A stretch of 64,000 nt of DNA, taken from assembly GCF_918731615.1 (NCBI RefSeq), contig NZ_OU957226.1, forward strand, positions 248,001-312,000. Direction: 5' to 3'. Below the pieces are notes generated by a model, which was not told where the DNA came from, made no database searches, and saw nothing but the letters and a program-made list of their open reading frames with translations. Positions 1 through 8,069 of this stretch are shown here, piece after piece; position 1 is the stretch's first letter, and each line of letters starts with the position of its first letter. A program made the position numbers and the translations under genes. Source of the DNA: Flavobacterium sp. CECT 9288 (lineage in GTDB: Bacteria > Bacteroidota > Bacteroidia > Flavobacteriales > Flavobacteriaceae).

Positions 1-406
1 AATATAGCGGTTTTCCAGTCTTTGCAAAATGTGCTTCGGATGCGTCTAATAATCCATCAATCCAAGGCAATAATTTCTTTGCACAATGATCTGTGTGTAA
101 AATTACCGTTGCACCATAGGCTTCTGCTAGTGTATGAATGTGCAAAGCACCAGCAATTCCACCAGCAATTGCTGCTTTTTCTCCTGCATTAGATAATCCT
201 TTACCAGCATTAAACTGTGCTCCACCATTAGAAAACTGAATGATTACGGGAGCATTTAATTTAGCGGCTGTTTCAAGAACGCTGTTAATTGTATTTGAGC
301 CAGTTACATTTACTGCAGGCAATGCAAATCCTTTTTCTTTAGCATAATTAAAGATTTCTTGAACCTGATCTCCTGTTGCTACTCCTGGTTTTATGTTGTG
401 TGCCAT
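1..406 (-). CDS. fbaA: Class II fructose-bisphosphate aldolase, N-terminal part
   Basis: Cleaves fructose 1,6-bisphosphate to dihydroxyacetone phosphate and glyceraldehyde 3-phosphate in glycolysis/gluconeogenesis. The minus strand from the ATG at 406 reads about 135 residues beginning MAHNIKPGVATGDQV and then leaves the window, so the C-terminal part is missing. Visible family signatures are NAPVIIQFSNGGAQF and VILHTDHCAKKLLPW; the His and Asp of HTDHC belong to the zinc/active-site region of the zinc-dependent class II enzyme (long FbaA type). It reads in the same direction as the tamL-like gene upstream, with only about 60 bases between them. The identification is firm; only the end is unseen. 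Confidence 0.93.
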   Translation of the reverse strand, partial: MAHNIKPGVATGDQVQEIFNYAKEKGFALPAVNVTGSNTINSVLETAAKLNAPVIIQFSNGGAQFNAGKGLSNAGEKAAIAGGIAGALHIHTLAEAYGATVILHTDHCAKKLLPWIDGLLDASEAHFAKTGKPLY

Positions 407-467
407 AGTGTTAATTTTTAGTAATTTTTTTAGTTTTTAGTTCTGCAAAAATAGGAATTAAATAGTA

Positions 468-3035
468 TTAGAACGGATAATTTATACCAAAATTTAAAAC
501 GGAGTTCGCAAAGTTATACTCTCTAAACCATCTTTTATTTATTTCATTGGCTGGGTTGTAAGTTTTAAAACCCAAATCAAAACGGATTACAAAAAAACTA
601 AGGTCATATCTAAGTCCAAAACCAGTGCCTAATGCAATGTCTTTTAAATCACGGTAACTTGTAAAGGTAGATTTCTCATCCTCAACATTATCCAGTACAT
701 TCCAGATGTTTCCAGCATCTGCAAATATGGCGCCTTTTAAATCGCCAAGTACTTTAAATCGAAATTCACCACTAATGGCAATTTTCATATTGGCTTCATT
801 AAAATCATTAATAGCTCCGCTACTGCCTGGGCCTAGTGCATACGGTTGCCACGCTCTATTATCATTTGATCCTCCTGAGAAATAACTTCGTGAAAACGGA
901 ATGTTATTTGAATTACCAAAAGGAATTGCTATTCCAAAAAAAGATCTAAAGGCAATTTTATTTTCTGTAGAGAGAGCCCAGTGTTTTATGTAATCAAATT
1001 CGGTTTTTATGTATTCTGAATATTCAAGATTAAAGATTTCATAATTACCGCCTGAATTCTTCTTTTGATTTGTAGAACTAGCAAAAGCCGTCAATAAAGT
1101 ACCTGCCGATTCTATTTTTGTTTTAAATAAATAAAAGGTATCGTCTGCTATGTCCTTTTTAGTCGTTTTAGAGAAAGTGAAACTGGTTGCTAGAATAAAG
1201 TCATTTTCGGTTAATCTTTGTCTTCTTTCTTCAATGCTTTTTATAGATTGAAAATCAGTTGGAGTAATAGGCTTTAAAAATGTACCTCTATTGTTTAAGA
1301 CATCATTTGTAAATCCCGAAGTACCTCTTTCTATGCTTAAATTTCTATTTGCAGGGTTATCGTAATATGTAGTATTGGTATTGTATTCTTTACTAATGTT
1401 ATTTAAAGCATTATAGGATGATTTATAAACATTGAAGTAGTTTTGTGAGTTTAAATTTCGTACAAATTGTGTGTTTAGTAAATCAAATCGAGCAGTGTTG
1501 TTTTTTTGCGGTGTCCAATTGTAAGAAAGTGTACTCGTAAAGTTTTCTTTATCAAGTCCAATATTTTGTTGTTTAGCAAAACCTACGGTGACTAAAGTAG
1601 ATGGGATCATGCTTTTAGGAATGATTTTTTCGGTTCTGAAAGGCATAAAAATCCTTGGGATATTTAGTTTTAGATCTAAACCATATTCAGAAACATTGAA
1701 GAAATTATTATTCGGATTAGCTAAATCTTGTGACGATCCAATGTTGCCTCGTACTGCTAGTTCTAATGTTTCGGCGCCATTAAACACGTTTCGTACTGTT
1801 TCTGACACGCTAACTCCTATTCCAAAAGCCTGAATATTAGAGTGGGTTACATCTAGACTAGTCCCAAAACTATATTTTTTTCTAGGTGTCAAAAATACTT
1901 TAGAAATTAGAGAATGCGCAGTAGTATCTCTCTTATCAACCTCGTATTGAATAGAGGGGTAATTAAAAATTTTAAGATTGTTTAAATAACGTGTTGTCAA
2001 TACCGTTTTGTTGTCGGCATATAAACCTCCTTTGGTGATAAATAGCGCATTAGTTAAAGCCTTTGGTTTGTACTTAAGTTTGTTTTGGCTGTAAATTGTA
2101 AAGCCATTATACGTGACACTGTCTTTGATTTGAAACGAATTTAAATTAGGACTGTAATCCGAAAATATTTTTACATCACTAATTTTATATAACTTAAAAG
2201 GTTCCGTTTTAGTGCTATCATTCATTTGGTATGTATAATTCGCAACCAATAAATTGATGTTTGCTTTATTGACTTTTTTGATGGTGTCTACATTAAATGT
2301 TATGTAATTTGGCTGAAAATAATAAGCGCCATTGTTTCTAAAATGAGTTGTAATTCTGTTTTTTTCATTCTCAAAATCCTCTGTTTTGTATGGCTTTCCG
2401 CTTTTAATGAAGCTTGTACTTTTTATAGAAGTGTATAATGAATCTAGGGCAGGAGTTAAAATGGTTGATTTTATAGTATCCAGAGTGTATTGTGAACCAG
2501 ATACAATATTGTACTTAATCTTTCCTTTTTTTCTCTCCAGTGTGTCAATAACATAAGATGCATTTACATTGAAGAAACCATTATTGAAAAAATAATATTT
2601 TAATCTGAATAACGATTTATCTGCTTTTTCTTTCTCTAAAATTACGGGAGCTTCTCCTGTTGTTTTTAAAAAATCATGAATTCCATGGTACCAGAAAGAT
2701 TTACCTAATCGGTCAACCTGTTTTGCAGAAAGCCATTTTGATTTACGGCTGTACTTGTTGGGATTATTGGTAAACTTAGCTTGATAAGTTGAATCAGAAT
2801 TTAAATTTGCAATGGAGTATAAATTAAGTCTTAATCGGTAACCTAGCAAGTTGCTATTTGGTTTTTGATACAATTGATTGAAAATAGTTTCATCAGAAAC
2901 ATTTTTATCATTCACTGTTATTTCATTCTTTGTGAGCAATAATTTGCCCTCAGGAACTCTTTTTACAGCGTTACAGGCACAAATAAGTATTGCAATTAGA
3001 ATAAATGCAGTTATTTTTGTAGAAATTTTTTTCAA
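468..3035 (-). CDS. tamL: TamL-like lipoprotein of the BamA/TamA (Omp85) family
   Basis: Outer-membrane beta-barrel protein of the Omp85 superfamily, expected to act in assembly of outer-membrane proteins. It is 855 residues: a lipoprotein signal (MKKISTKITAFILIAILICAC, lipidated Cys about residue 21), POTRA-like repeats roughly in residues 30-330, then a barrel from about 380 ending in a strand with terminal Phe (NFGINYPF). A lipid anchor on an Omp85 protein is the feature of Bacteroidota TamL. The start is TTG: an in-frame TAA lies three codons upstream and no ATG gives the signal peptide. The TamL name rests on the lipobox, the size and the porT/ubiE neighbourhood; BamA itself is less likely. 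Confidence 0.68.
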   Translation of the reverse strand: MKKISTKITAFILIAILICACNAVKRVPEGKLLLTKNEITVNDKNVSDETIFNQLYQKPNSNLLGYRLRLNLYSIANLNSDSTYQAKFTNNPNKYSRKSKWLSAKQVDRLGKSFWYHGIHDFLKTTGEAPVILEKEKADKSLFRLKYYFFNNGFFNVNASYVIDTLERKKGKIKYNIVSGSQYTLDTIKSTILTPALDSLYTSIKSTSFIKSGKPYKTEDFENEKNRITTHFRNNGAYYFQPNYITFNVDTIKKVNKANINLLVANYTYQMNDSTKTEPFKLYKISDVKIFSDYSPNLNSFQIKDSVTYNGFTIYSQNKLKYKPKALTNALFITKGGLYADNKTVLTTRYLNNLKIFNYPSIQYEVDKRDTTAHSLISKVFLTPRKKYSFGTSLDVTHSNIQAFGIGVSVSETVRNVFNGAETLELAVRGNIGSSQDLANPNNNFFNVSEYGLDLKLNIPRIFMPFRTEKIIPKSMIPSTLVTVGFAKQQNIGLDKENFTSTLSYNWTPQKNNTARFDLLNTQFVRNLNSQNYFNVYKSSYNALNNISKEYNTNTTYYDNPANRNLSIERGTSGFTNDVLNNRGTFLKPITPTDFQSIKSIEERRQRLTENDFILATSFTFSKTTKKDIADDTFYLFKTKIESAGTLLTAFASSTNQKKNSGGNYEIFNLEYSEYIKTEFDYIKHWALSTENKIAFRSFFGIAIPFGNSNNIPFSRSYFSGGSNDNRAWQPYALGPGSSGAINDFNEANMKIAISGEFRFKVLGDLKGAIFADAGNIWNVLDNVEDEKSTFTSYRDLKDIALGTGFGLRYDLSFFVIRFDLGFKTYNPANEINKRWFREYNFANSVLNFGINYPF

Positions 3036-3056
3036 GAGGTCTTAATATATTTAATT

Positions 3057-3064
3057 CAAAAGTA
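3057..3064 (-). promoter_or_regulatory. Candidate -7 element of the tamL-like gene
   Basis: On the minus strand this reads TACTTTTG, an exact match to the Bacteroidota -7 consensus TAnnTTTG. It lies 22 bases before the TTG start, inside the short divergent gap shared with the trmH-family gene. A TTG that could serve as -33 lies 24 bases upstream, longer than usual, so the promoter is only a candidate. Confidence 0.4.
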
Positions 3065-3073
3065 CATTTTTTT

Positions 3074-3799
3074 ATGGTTAGTAAAAACCAAATAAAACTT
3101 ATAACGAGTTTACAGCAAAAAAAATATAGAATAGCCCATCAATTATTTTTTGCCGAAGGGGTAAAGGGTGTGCAAGAGCTAATAGATTCAAATTTTGAGT
3201 TAGTTCATTTGTATACTACCTTAAATGATTTTGAAAATGTTTCTCCTGCCATAAGAACGATGTTGCAAGATCAAGACTTGAAGAAAATCTCAGCACTAGC
3301 TACTCCTAATTCTTGTTTAGCAGTATTTAAAATGCCCGTAGAAAAAGAAATTAAAACCTCGGGTTTGATTCTTGCACTTGATGCAATTAGAGATCCAGGA
3401 AATTTAGGCACTATTTTACGATTGTGTGATTGGTTTGGAATCCAACAAGTGCTTTGTTCAAAAGAAACAGTTGATCTTTATAACCCAAAGGTGGTGCAAG
3501 CCACAATGGGGTCTATTTCAAGAGTAAATGTGAATTATGTTGATTTGAATTTGTTTTTAAGTCAAACACAACTACCAGTATTCGGTACGTTTATGAATGG
3601 CGAAAACATTTATCAAAGTTCCTTGCCTAAACAAGGTATCATAGTAATGGGTAATGAGGCTAATGGAATATCACAAGAAATAGAATCTAAAATTACAAGT
3701 AGACTCACAATACCAAGATTTGGAGCTGTACAAAAAACAGAAAGTCTTAATGTAGCAACGGCTACAGCAATTGTTTTGAGTGAATTTTGTAGAGGCTAA
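3074..3799 (+). CDS. TrmH/SpoU-family RNA 2'-O-methyltransferase
   Basis: SAM-dependent methyltransferase of the trefoil-knot SPOUT class that methylates ribose 2'-hydroxyls in rRNA or tRNA. The 241 residues show an N-terminal substrate-binding region (FFAEGVKGVQEL, residues 25-36) and the three SpoU motifs: LDAIRDPGNLGTILR (102-116), MGNEANGIS (192-200) and ESLNVATATAI (223-233). The Asn of motif 1 and the knot-forming NVA of motif 3 are intact. ATG 3074 is the first start in frame. Its target base cannot be told from sequence. It is convergent with porT and divergent from the tamL-like gene. Confidence 0.88.
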   Translation: MVSKNQIKLITSLQQKKYRIAHQLFFAEGVKGVQELIDSNFELVHLYTTLNDFENVSPAIRTMLQDQDLKKISALATPNSCLAVFKMPVEKEIKTSGLILALDAIRDPGNLGTILRLCDWFGIQQVLCSKETVDLYNPKVVQATMGSISRVNVNYVDLNLFLSQTQLPVFGTFMNGENIYQSSLPKQGIIVMGNEANGISQEIESKITSRLTIPRFGAVQKTESLNVATATAIVLSEFCRG

Positions 3800-3829
3800 T
3801 AAGATAACTTTGAGCTTGACCTATTTTTT

Positions 3830-4534
3830 TTAATGAAATGTAAAATTGATTAAAATTGCTCGGGACTTTAGGGATTCAATATTACTAGTCCACGGGCTAT
3901 TTGGATCATTGTCTCTAATTAACTCATCATTAATTCCAAAAACACCTCTAATGGAAGGGGAGAAGATAAAGTATTCTGAAAATACATCAATCCCAAATCC
4001 CAATTCGTAATTTGTAGTCCAGCTTTTTACCCTAAAACGTTGTTGCAAGTTGTCGTCCATTAATTTAGCATTGCTGGATAAGTTGAGTGTTGCAGATAAC
4101 CCGCCTAGTGCATAAGGTCTAATGTTTCCTGTTCTTAAAGATGAGAATTTTAATAAAAGAGGAAAGTGGATGTATGTGCTGTTGACTTCTCTTAATGCAT
4201 CATTTGGACTAGAAAAATTTGGGTAGTTTAAATCTCTTTTAGAATAATACAATCCTGGTTCAAAACGCAGATTGATATATTCATGTAGTTTGTAATCCCC
4301 TACAATACCTACATTAAATCCTGTTGTCTTTTTTACAAGAATATCTGGAGTTTCTGTCTTGTAGTCTATTTTAAAATCGAAAGTATTAAAACCCAAGAAA
4401 AATCCAAAATACACTTTTTTTTGCTGAAAATTTTCAAGATTTATAATGGGGTCTTTGCTGAAAATACCTTTTGAATTTTGTGCATTTCCAGTAATAATTC
4501 CAGTTAAAAATAGGGCAATAATTATTTTTTTCAT
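3830..4534 (-). CDS. porT: PorT/SprT-like type IX secretion beta-barrel protein
   Basis: Predicted outer-membrane beta-barrel protein needed for the type IX secretion system and gliding in Bacteroidota. The start chosen is ATG 4534, which places a signal peptide at the N-terminus (MKKIIIALFLTGIITGNAQ); a longer frame reaching 4573 would bury that signal behind 13 residues. The mature part has alternating barrel strands (VYFGFFLGFNTFDF, GLYYSKRDLNY) and ends in a strand with an aromatic residue near the end (AILINFTFH). It begins one base after the ubiE stop, so the two are an operon; the ubiE-porT pairing is known in flavobacteria and is the main support for the name over a generic porin-family label. 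Confidence 0.72.
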   Translation of the reverse strand: MKKIIIALFLTGIITGNAQNSKGIFSKDPIINLENFQQKKVYFGFFLGFNTFDFKIDYKTETPDILVKKTTGFNVGIVGDYKLHEYINLRFEPGLYYSKRDLNYPNFSSPNDALREVNSTYIHFPLLLKFSSLRTGNIRPYALGGLSATLNLSSNAKLMDDNLQQRFRVKSWTTNYELGFGIDVFSEYFIFSPSIRGVFGINDELIRDNDPNSPWTSNIESLKSRAILINFTFH

Positions 4535-4535
4535 A

Positions 4536-5267
4536 TTATTTTTTAGATGCTGAATAAATGGTAGCAACCCCAAAAGTTTGTGGTAAAGCTACAACATCTA
4601 TAAACCCAGTTTTTCTTAAAATATTGTTTAAGGCTTCGCCATATGGGAAAGCTGCTGCCGATTCAGATAAATAGCCGTATGCTACGTTGTCTTTTGAGAA
4701 TAATTTTCCTATTAGTGGTAGTATGTTTTTACTGTAAAAGTTATAGCCTTGTTTATAAGGAGTTTTCACGGGAACCGAAGTTTCTAGAATAACAAAAACG
4801 CCATTTGGTTTTAGTACTCTCAAAATTTCACCGAGACCTTTCTCAAGATTTTCAAAGTTTCTTACTCCAAAAGCAACAGTTATAGCATCAAAATAGTTGT
4901 CCTCAAAGGGCATGTTTTCAGAATCTCCTAAAACCATATCTATCGTTTTAGTCAAATTCTTATCAGCAATTTTACGTTCGCCCACCTCAAGCATTCCTGC
5001 AGATATGTCTAGGCCAATGATTTTTTCTGCCTTGGTTTGAGCCATTAGTATAGCAAGGTCTCCAGTTCCTGTTGCAATGTCTAAAATTGTATTAGGCTTA
5101 GATTTAGCAACAATTTGCAAAACTTTTTTGCGCCATTTGATGTCTATTCCAAAAGAGATAACACGGTTGAGGCTATCATAATTTCCAGAAATGGTGTCAA
5201 ACATTTGCGCAACTTGTTCTTTTTTACCTAGAGAAGAATCCTTGTATGGAGTGATTTTTTGTGACAT
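4536..5267 (-). CDS. ubiE: Demethylmenaquinone methyltransferase UbiE/MenG
   Basis: Class I SAM methyltransferase that performs the last methylation of menaquinone (and, where present, a C-methylation of ubiquinone). The 243 residues show the family N-terminal [22 protein letters not shown] (partly residues 19-40), SAM-binding motif [13 protein letters not shown] (61-72), the acidic loop GLDIS (85-89), and [12 protein letters not shown] (134-145), a UbiE signature. Menaquinone is the usual quinone in this group. The gene leads a tight operon with porT downstream. Confidence 0.93.
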   Translation of the reverse strand: MSQKITPYKDSSLGKKEQVAQMFDTISGNYDSLNRVISFGIDIKWRKKVLQIVAKSKPNTILDIATGTGDLAILMAQTKAEKIIGLDISAGMLEVGERKIADKNLTKTIDMVLGDSENMPFEDNYFDAITVAFGVRNFENLEKGLGEILRVLKPNGVFVILETSVPVKTPYKQGYNFYSKNILPLIGKLFSKDNVAYGYLSESAAAFPYGEALNNILRKTGFIDVVALPQTFGVATIYSASKK

Positions 5268-5422
5268 TTTTTTTGTTTGTACAAATATAATACAATCTAA
5301 ATGAACTAGTAATGTGTTTCTATAATTTGACCTAAGATTTATTTTTTTAACGTATTGAAAAAAGATTCTTTCAATTTTTTACAAAAAAAATCAAAATATC
5401 ACTAAAAGTGGGTATTGTGGAG

Positions 5423-5438
5423 GTGGATTTTAATCCAC
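5423..5438. promoter_or_regulatory. 16-bp inverted repeat upstream of a small membrane protein gene
   Basis: GTGGATT, two T bases, then AATCCAC: a perfect 7-bp inverted repeat, 31 bases before the ATG at 5469. Its size and place fit a dimeric repressor site, but no regulator can be named. ATTTG follows directly, but no full TAnnTTTG promoter was found. Confidence 0.3.
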
Positions 5439-5468
5439 ACATTTGTACCGAAGAAATAAGCACAATAA

Positions 5469-5786
5469 ATGGTTAAAAGACAATTGGTGAACCAAAGCAA
5501 ATGGATAGTTCTTGCGTTACTTATCTCGTTTGTTCTAGTTAGATTTTTTGAGAATGCTGTTCTAAAATGCAGTATAGAGGTTAAAACGCAACATACGTTC
5601 TTAGGATTAAATTTGTTTTTGGAAATTTTAATTTTTTTCGTCTTTAGTACCTTCGTGGTATTTGGTATTAAAGGCTACTTTGAGATGTACTCTCAAAGGT
5701 TTTCAAACATTATTATTGCCGTTTCCGGTGTGTTTTTAGTGTTTGTAATTTTTATTTTATGTTATCAAATACTCTTTCTAGAGTAG
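5469..5786 (+). CDS. Small three-helix membrane protein, function unknown
   Basis: I do not recognise this 105-residue protein. It has a basic N-terminus (MVKRQLVNQSK) followed by three hydrophobic segments at about residues 12-31, 45-68 and 79-104, which predicts an integral inner-membrane protein with short loops and almost no soluble domain. It stands alone, between the ubiE operon on the other strand and a terminator it shares with folA. A 16-bp palindrome lies 31 bases upstream. Confidence 0.6.
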   Translation: MVKRQLVNQSKWIVLALLISFVLVRFFENAVLKCSIEVKTQHTFLGLNLFLEILIFFVFSTFVVFGIKGYFEMYSQRFSNIIIAVSGVFLVFVIFILCYQILFLE

Positions 5787-5810
5787 TTCACCACTTTTAA
5801 CCAATTGCTA

Positions 5811-5843
5811 AAAAAAAACATCCTGAAAAGGATGTTTTTTTTG
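5811..5843. terminator. Bidirectional terminator between 5469 gene and folA
   Basis: ACATCCT, a GAAA loop and AGGATGT form a 7-bp stem flanked by A-rich and T-rich tracts on opposite sides. It can therefore stop transcription from both convergent genes. Confidence 0.85.
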
Positions 5844-5845
5844 TA

Positions 5846-6328
5846 TTATACTCTAATGTATGTTTGATATGTAAATGCATATTGATGTTTTTCATCGGGA
5901 GCATGATATTCGGTTGTACTAATTTTCCAAATATTTAAATCTATATCTGGGAAATAAACATCTGCTTCAAAGCGGTGATGTACTCTTGTGATATCTAATT
6001 GATCTGCGTATTTGAGTCCTAGTGCATATATTTCTCCTCCACCAATAATATATTTATCTTCATTTTCAGGGCAATGAGCAAGTGCTTTTTCAATACTATC
6101 TACAATAATACAGTCATTTGCTTTGTATTTTTTGTCTCGGGTAATAATGATGTGTTTTCTATTAGGTAATGGTTTGGGGAAACTTTCAAATGTTTTTCTG
6201 CCCATTATAATATGATGACCAGATGTTAGCGCTTTAAATCTTTTAAAATCATCTGGTAAATGCCACATTAAATCGTTGTTTTTTCCTAAAGCATTGTTAT
6301 CTGCAACGGCAGCAATCATTATGATCAT
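5846..6328 (-). CDS. folA: Dihydrofolate reductase
   Basis: Reduces dihydrofolate to tetrahydrofolate with NADPH, recycling the folate oxidised by thymidylate synthase, which lies nearby. The 160 residues are normal length. Visible family motifs are MIAAVADNNALGKNNDLMWHLP (partly residues 4-25, with the substrate-binding Asp near DDFKRFK), the NADPH-binding IIMGRKTFESFPKPLP (40-55), and IIGGGEIYALGL (94-105). The start could be either of two close ATGs (MIIM); I used the first. It follows a 2TM-domain gene by 15 bases and ends at a strong bidirectional terminator. Confidence 0.95.
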   Translation of the reverse strand: MIIMIAAVADNNALGKNNDLMWHLPDDFKRFKALTSGHHIIMGRKTFESFPKPLPNRKHIIITRDKKYKANDCIIVDSIEKALAHCPENEDKYIIGGGEIYALGLKYADQLDITRVHHRFEADVYFPDIDLNIWKISTTEYHAPDEKHQYAFTYQTYIRV

Positions 6329-6343
6329 AATTGTAACGGGTTA

Positions 6344-6670
6344 TTACTGTTCGTTATTAATTTGAGTTTGTAATTGGTCTATTTTCTTTTTTTGCAAGGC
6401 AACTAATCTGTCAATTTGCTCTCTTTCCCAATTTTTATTCATAAAACGATCTGTGATAAATATTTTTATAAAATGTAGCGTAAATAAAAATAACCATACA
6501 GTGATGATGTATAAGTACCAATTTGAAATAAAAGAATTTTCAAATAAATGTTTTAACGTAAATAACAATAAACTACTTAGCACAAAGAGAACAAAATGAA
6601 AGTAAAGTAGTTTTTTTTGCTTTATCCTACGTCTTGCATATTCGTATTGCTCGTGTATTTCTCGTTCCAT
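6344..6670 (-). CDS. 2TM domain-containing protein
   Basis: A 108-residue membrane protein of the 2TM-domain family common in flavobacteria; its function is not known. It has a charged N-terminus with the typical YEYARRRIKQKKLLYFH (residues 9-25), a first hydrophobic helix at about 24-43, a short loop with the typical NWYLYIITVW (50-59), a second helix to about 70, then a charged amphipathic tail (WEREQIDRLVALQKKKIDQLQ) that looks coiled-coil. It precedes folA by 15 bases and is probably co-transcribed. Confidence 0.8.
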   Translation of the reverse strand: MEREIHEQYEYARRRIKQKKLLYFHFVLFVLSSLLLFTLKHLFENSFISNWYLYIITVWLFLFTLHFIKIFITDRFMNKNWEREQIDRLVALQKKKIDQLQTQINNEQ

Positions 6671-6852
6671 TTTTTAAGCTTTTAATGTATAAAGATAAAG
6701 TTTATTTCTTAAAATGAATCAATTTGAAATCGTATAATTTTGTACGCAATCTATGCGCAATTTTTGAATTCAAAATTTTATGCCTGTAAAAATATATAAA
6801 AGTTTAAAAATTAACATTGTTTAAAGCATTTTAGAAATTCTATCAATGAGCG

Positions 6853-6883
6853 TTTGTATCTTGGTTGATTTTTATTTACTTTG
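6853..6883 (+). promoter_or_regulatory. Promoter of the CBM48-domain gene
   Basis: TTTG at 6853-6856 and TACTTTG at 6877-6883, spaced by 20 bases, match the Bacteroidota -33/-7 pattern except that the -7 box has one spacer base fewer than TAnnTTTG. The ATG is 28 bases downstream. Confidence 0.5.
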
Positions 6884-6910
6884 TTGTATAAATCTATAAA
6901 TGAAATAGTT

Positions 6911-7207
6911 ATGTCTGTTAAGAAACAATTTATCAAAGCTAAACCTGTCTGTAAAGTTACTTTTTCTTTTCCTGCTAAAACAGCTCAACAAGTGGCCGTT
7001 GTAGGTGATTTTAATAATTGGGATCCTTCAGTTGGTGCATTAAGTAAATTAAAGAACGGTACTTTTAAGGGGGTTTTTGATTTGGATAAAAATGCAGATT
7101 ACGAATTCAAGTATCTAGTAGACGGAAACTACGTCAATGAACCTGAAGCTGACTCCTACCGATGGAATGCCTTTGCTGGAAATGAAAACAGTGTTCTAGT
7201 TGTTTAA
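6911..7207 (+). CDS. Isoamylase early-set (CBM48-like) domain protein
   Basis: A stand-alone immunoglobulin-like glycogen-binding domain of the kind found at the N-terminus of branching enzymes. I start it at ATG 6911 (98 residues, MSVKKQFIKAK); a frame opening with TTG at 6881 would overlap the promoter. Family signs are CKVTFSFPAKTAQQVAVVGDFNNWDP (partly residues 13-38, with the conserved FNxWDP) and the C-terminal YEFKYLVDGNYVNEPEADSYRWNAF, typical of CBM48/AMPK-beta domains. It has no catalytic part. The role is unknown; glycan or carbohydrate sensing is an inference. It splits the thyA and folA genes, which lie on the other strand. Confidence 0.8.
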   Translation: MSVKKQFIKAKPVCKVTFSFPAKTAQQVAVVGDFNNWDPSVGALSKLKNGTFKGVFDLDKNADYEFKYLVDGNYVNEPEADSYRWNAFAGNENSVLVV

Positions 7208-7226
7208 ACTGTAGCACTGTTCTTAA

Positions 7227-8051
7227 TTATACTGCAACACTTCCTTTTATACTGTCATGAGGATCATAGCCTTCTAAAGTAAAATCTTTGAATTCAAATG
7301 CAAAAATGTCTTTTATTTCTGGATTTAAGATCATTTTTGGCAATGGTCTTGGGCTTCGGGTTAATTGTAGTTCCAGTTGTTCAAAGTGATTGTTGTAAAT
7401 GTGAGCATCGCCAAAAGTGTGAATAAATTCACCGACTTGTAAATTACAAACTTGTGCAACCATCATGGTTAGCAATGCATAAGAAGCAATATTAAACGGC
7501 ACACCAAGGAAAATATCGGCACTGCGCTGGTATAGTTGGCAGGATAGCTTACCATCCGCTACATAAAATTGAAAAAAAGCATGACACGGCGGTAAGGCAG
7601 CTTTGTTATTAGCAACATTTTCTTCAAATGATTTTGTTGTATCTGGCAATACAGAAGGATTCCATGCAGACACAAGTAATCTCCTGCTGTTAGGATTGGT
7701 TTTTAATTCTTGTATCAAATCTTTTATTTGATCAATTTCTTCGTTATTCCAGTTGCGCCATTGTCTTCCATAAACAGGCCCTAAATCACCGTTGGCATCA
7801 GCCCAGGCATCCCAAATTTTAACTCCGTTTTCTTGAAGGTATTTTATATTAGTATCTCCTTTTAAAAACCATAACAATTCATAAATAATTGATTTTAGAT
7901 GCAGTTTTTTAGTAGTTACCATTGGGAAACCTTCGTTTAAGTCAAAACGCATTTGATAGCCAAAAACACTTTTTGTGCCCGTTCCTGTTCGATCTCCTTT
8001 TTGACAACCGTTTTCCATAACGTGTTGTACTAAGTCTAAATATTGTTTCAT
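7227..8051 (-). CDS. thyA: Thymidylate synthase
   Basis: Makes dTMP from dUMP using methylenetetrahydrofolate, producing dihydrofolate for folA downstream. The 274 residues are close to the usual 264 of the short ThyA type, with a small insert ([12 protein letters not shown]) before the active site. Motifs: [11 protein letters not shown] (21-31), catalytic Cys156 in [12 protein letters not shown], the phosphate-binding [18 protein letters not shown] (175-192) and the C-terminal [14 protein letters not shown]. It is 18 bases after the amidohydrolase gene. Confidence 0.96.
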   Translation of the reverse strand: MKQYLDLVQHVMENGCQKGDRTGTGTKSVFGYQMRFDLNEGFPMVTTKKLHLKSIIYELLWFLKGDTNIKYLQENGVKIWDAWADANGDLGPVYGRQWRNWNNEEIDQIKDLIQELKTNPNSRRLLVSAWNPSVLPDTTKSFEENVANNKAALPPCHAFFQFYVADGKLSCQLYQRSADIFLGVPFNIASYALLTMMVAQVCNLQVGEFIHTFGDAHIYNNHFEQLELQLTRSPRPLPKMILNPEIKDIFAFEFKDFTLEGYDPHDSIKGSVAV

Positions 8052-8069
8052 GTTTAGTTTTTCAAAACG

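Noticed and set aside
1588..1833. Open frame of 81 residues on the plus strand inside the tamL-like gene
   Set aside because: It is antisense to a well-supported coding region with signal peptide and barrel features, has no family resemblance and no promoter. The same applies to most overlapping frames in thrA, metH, hppA, etfB and others.
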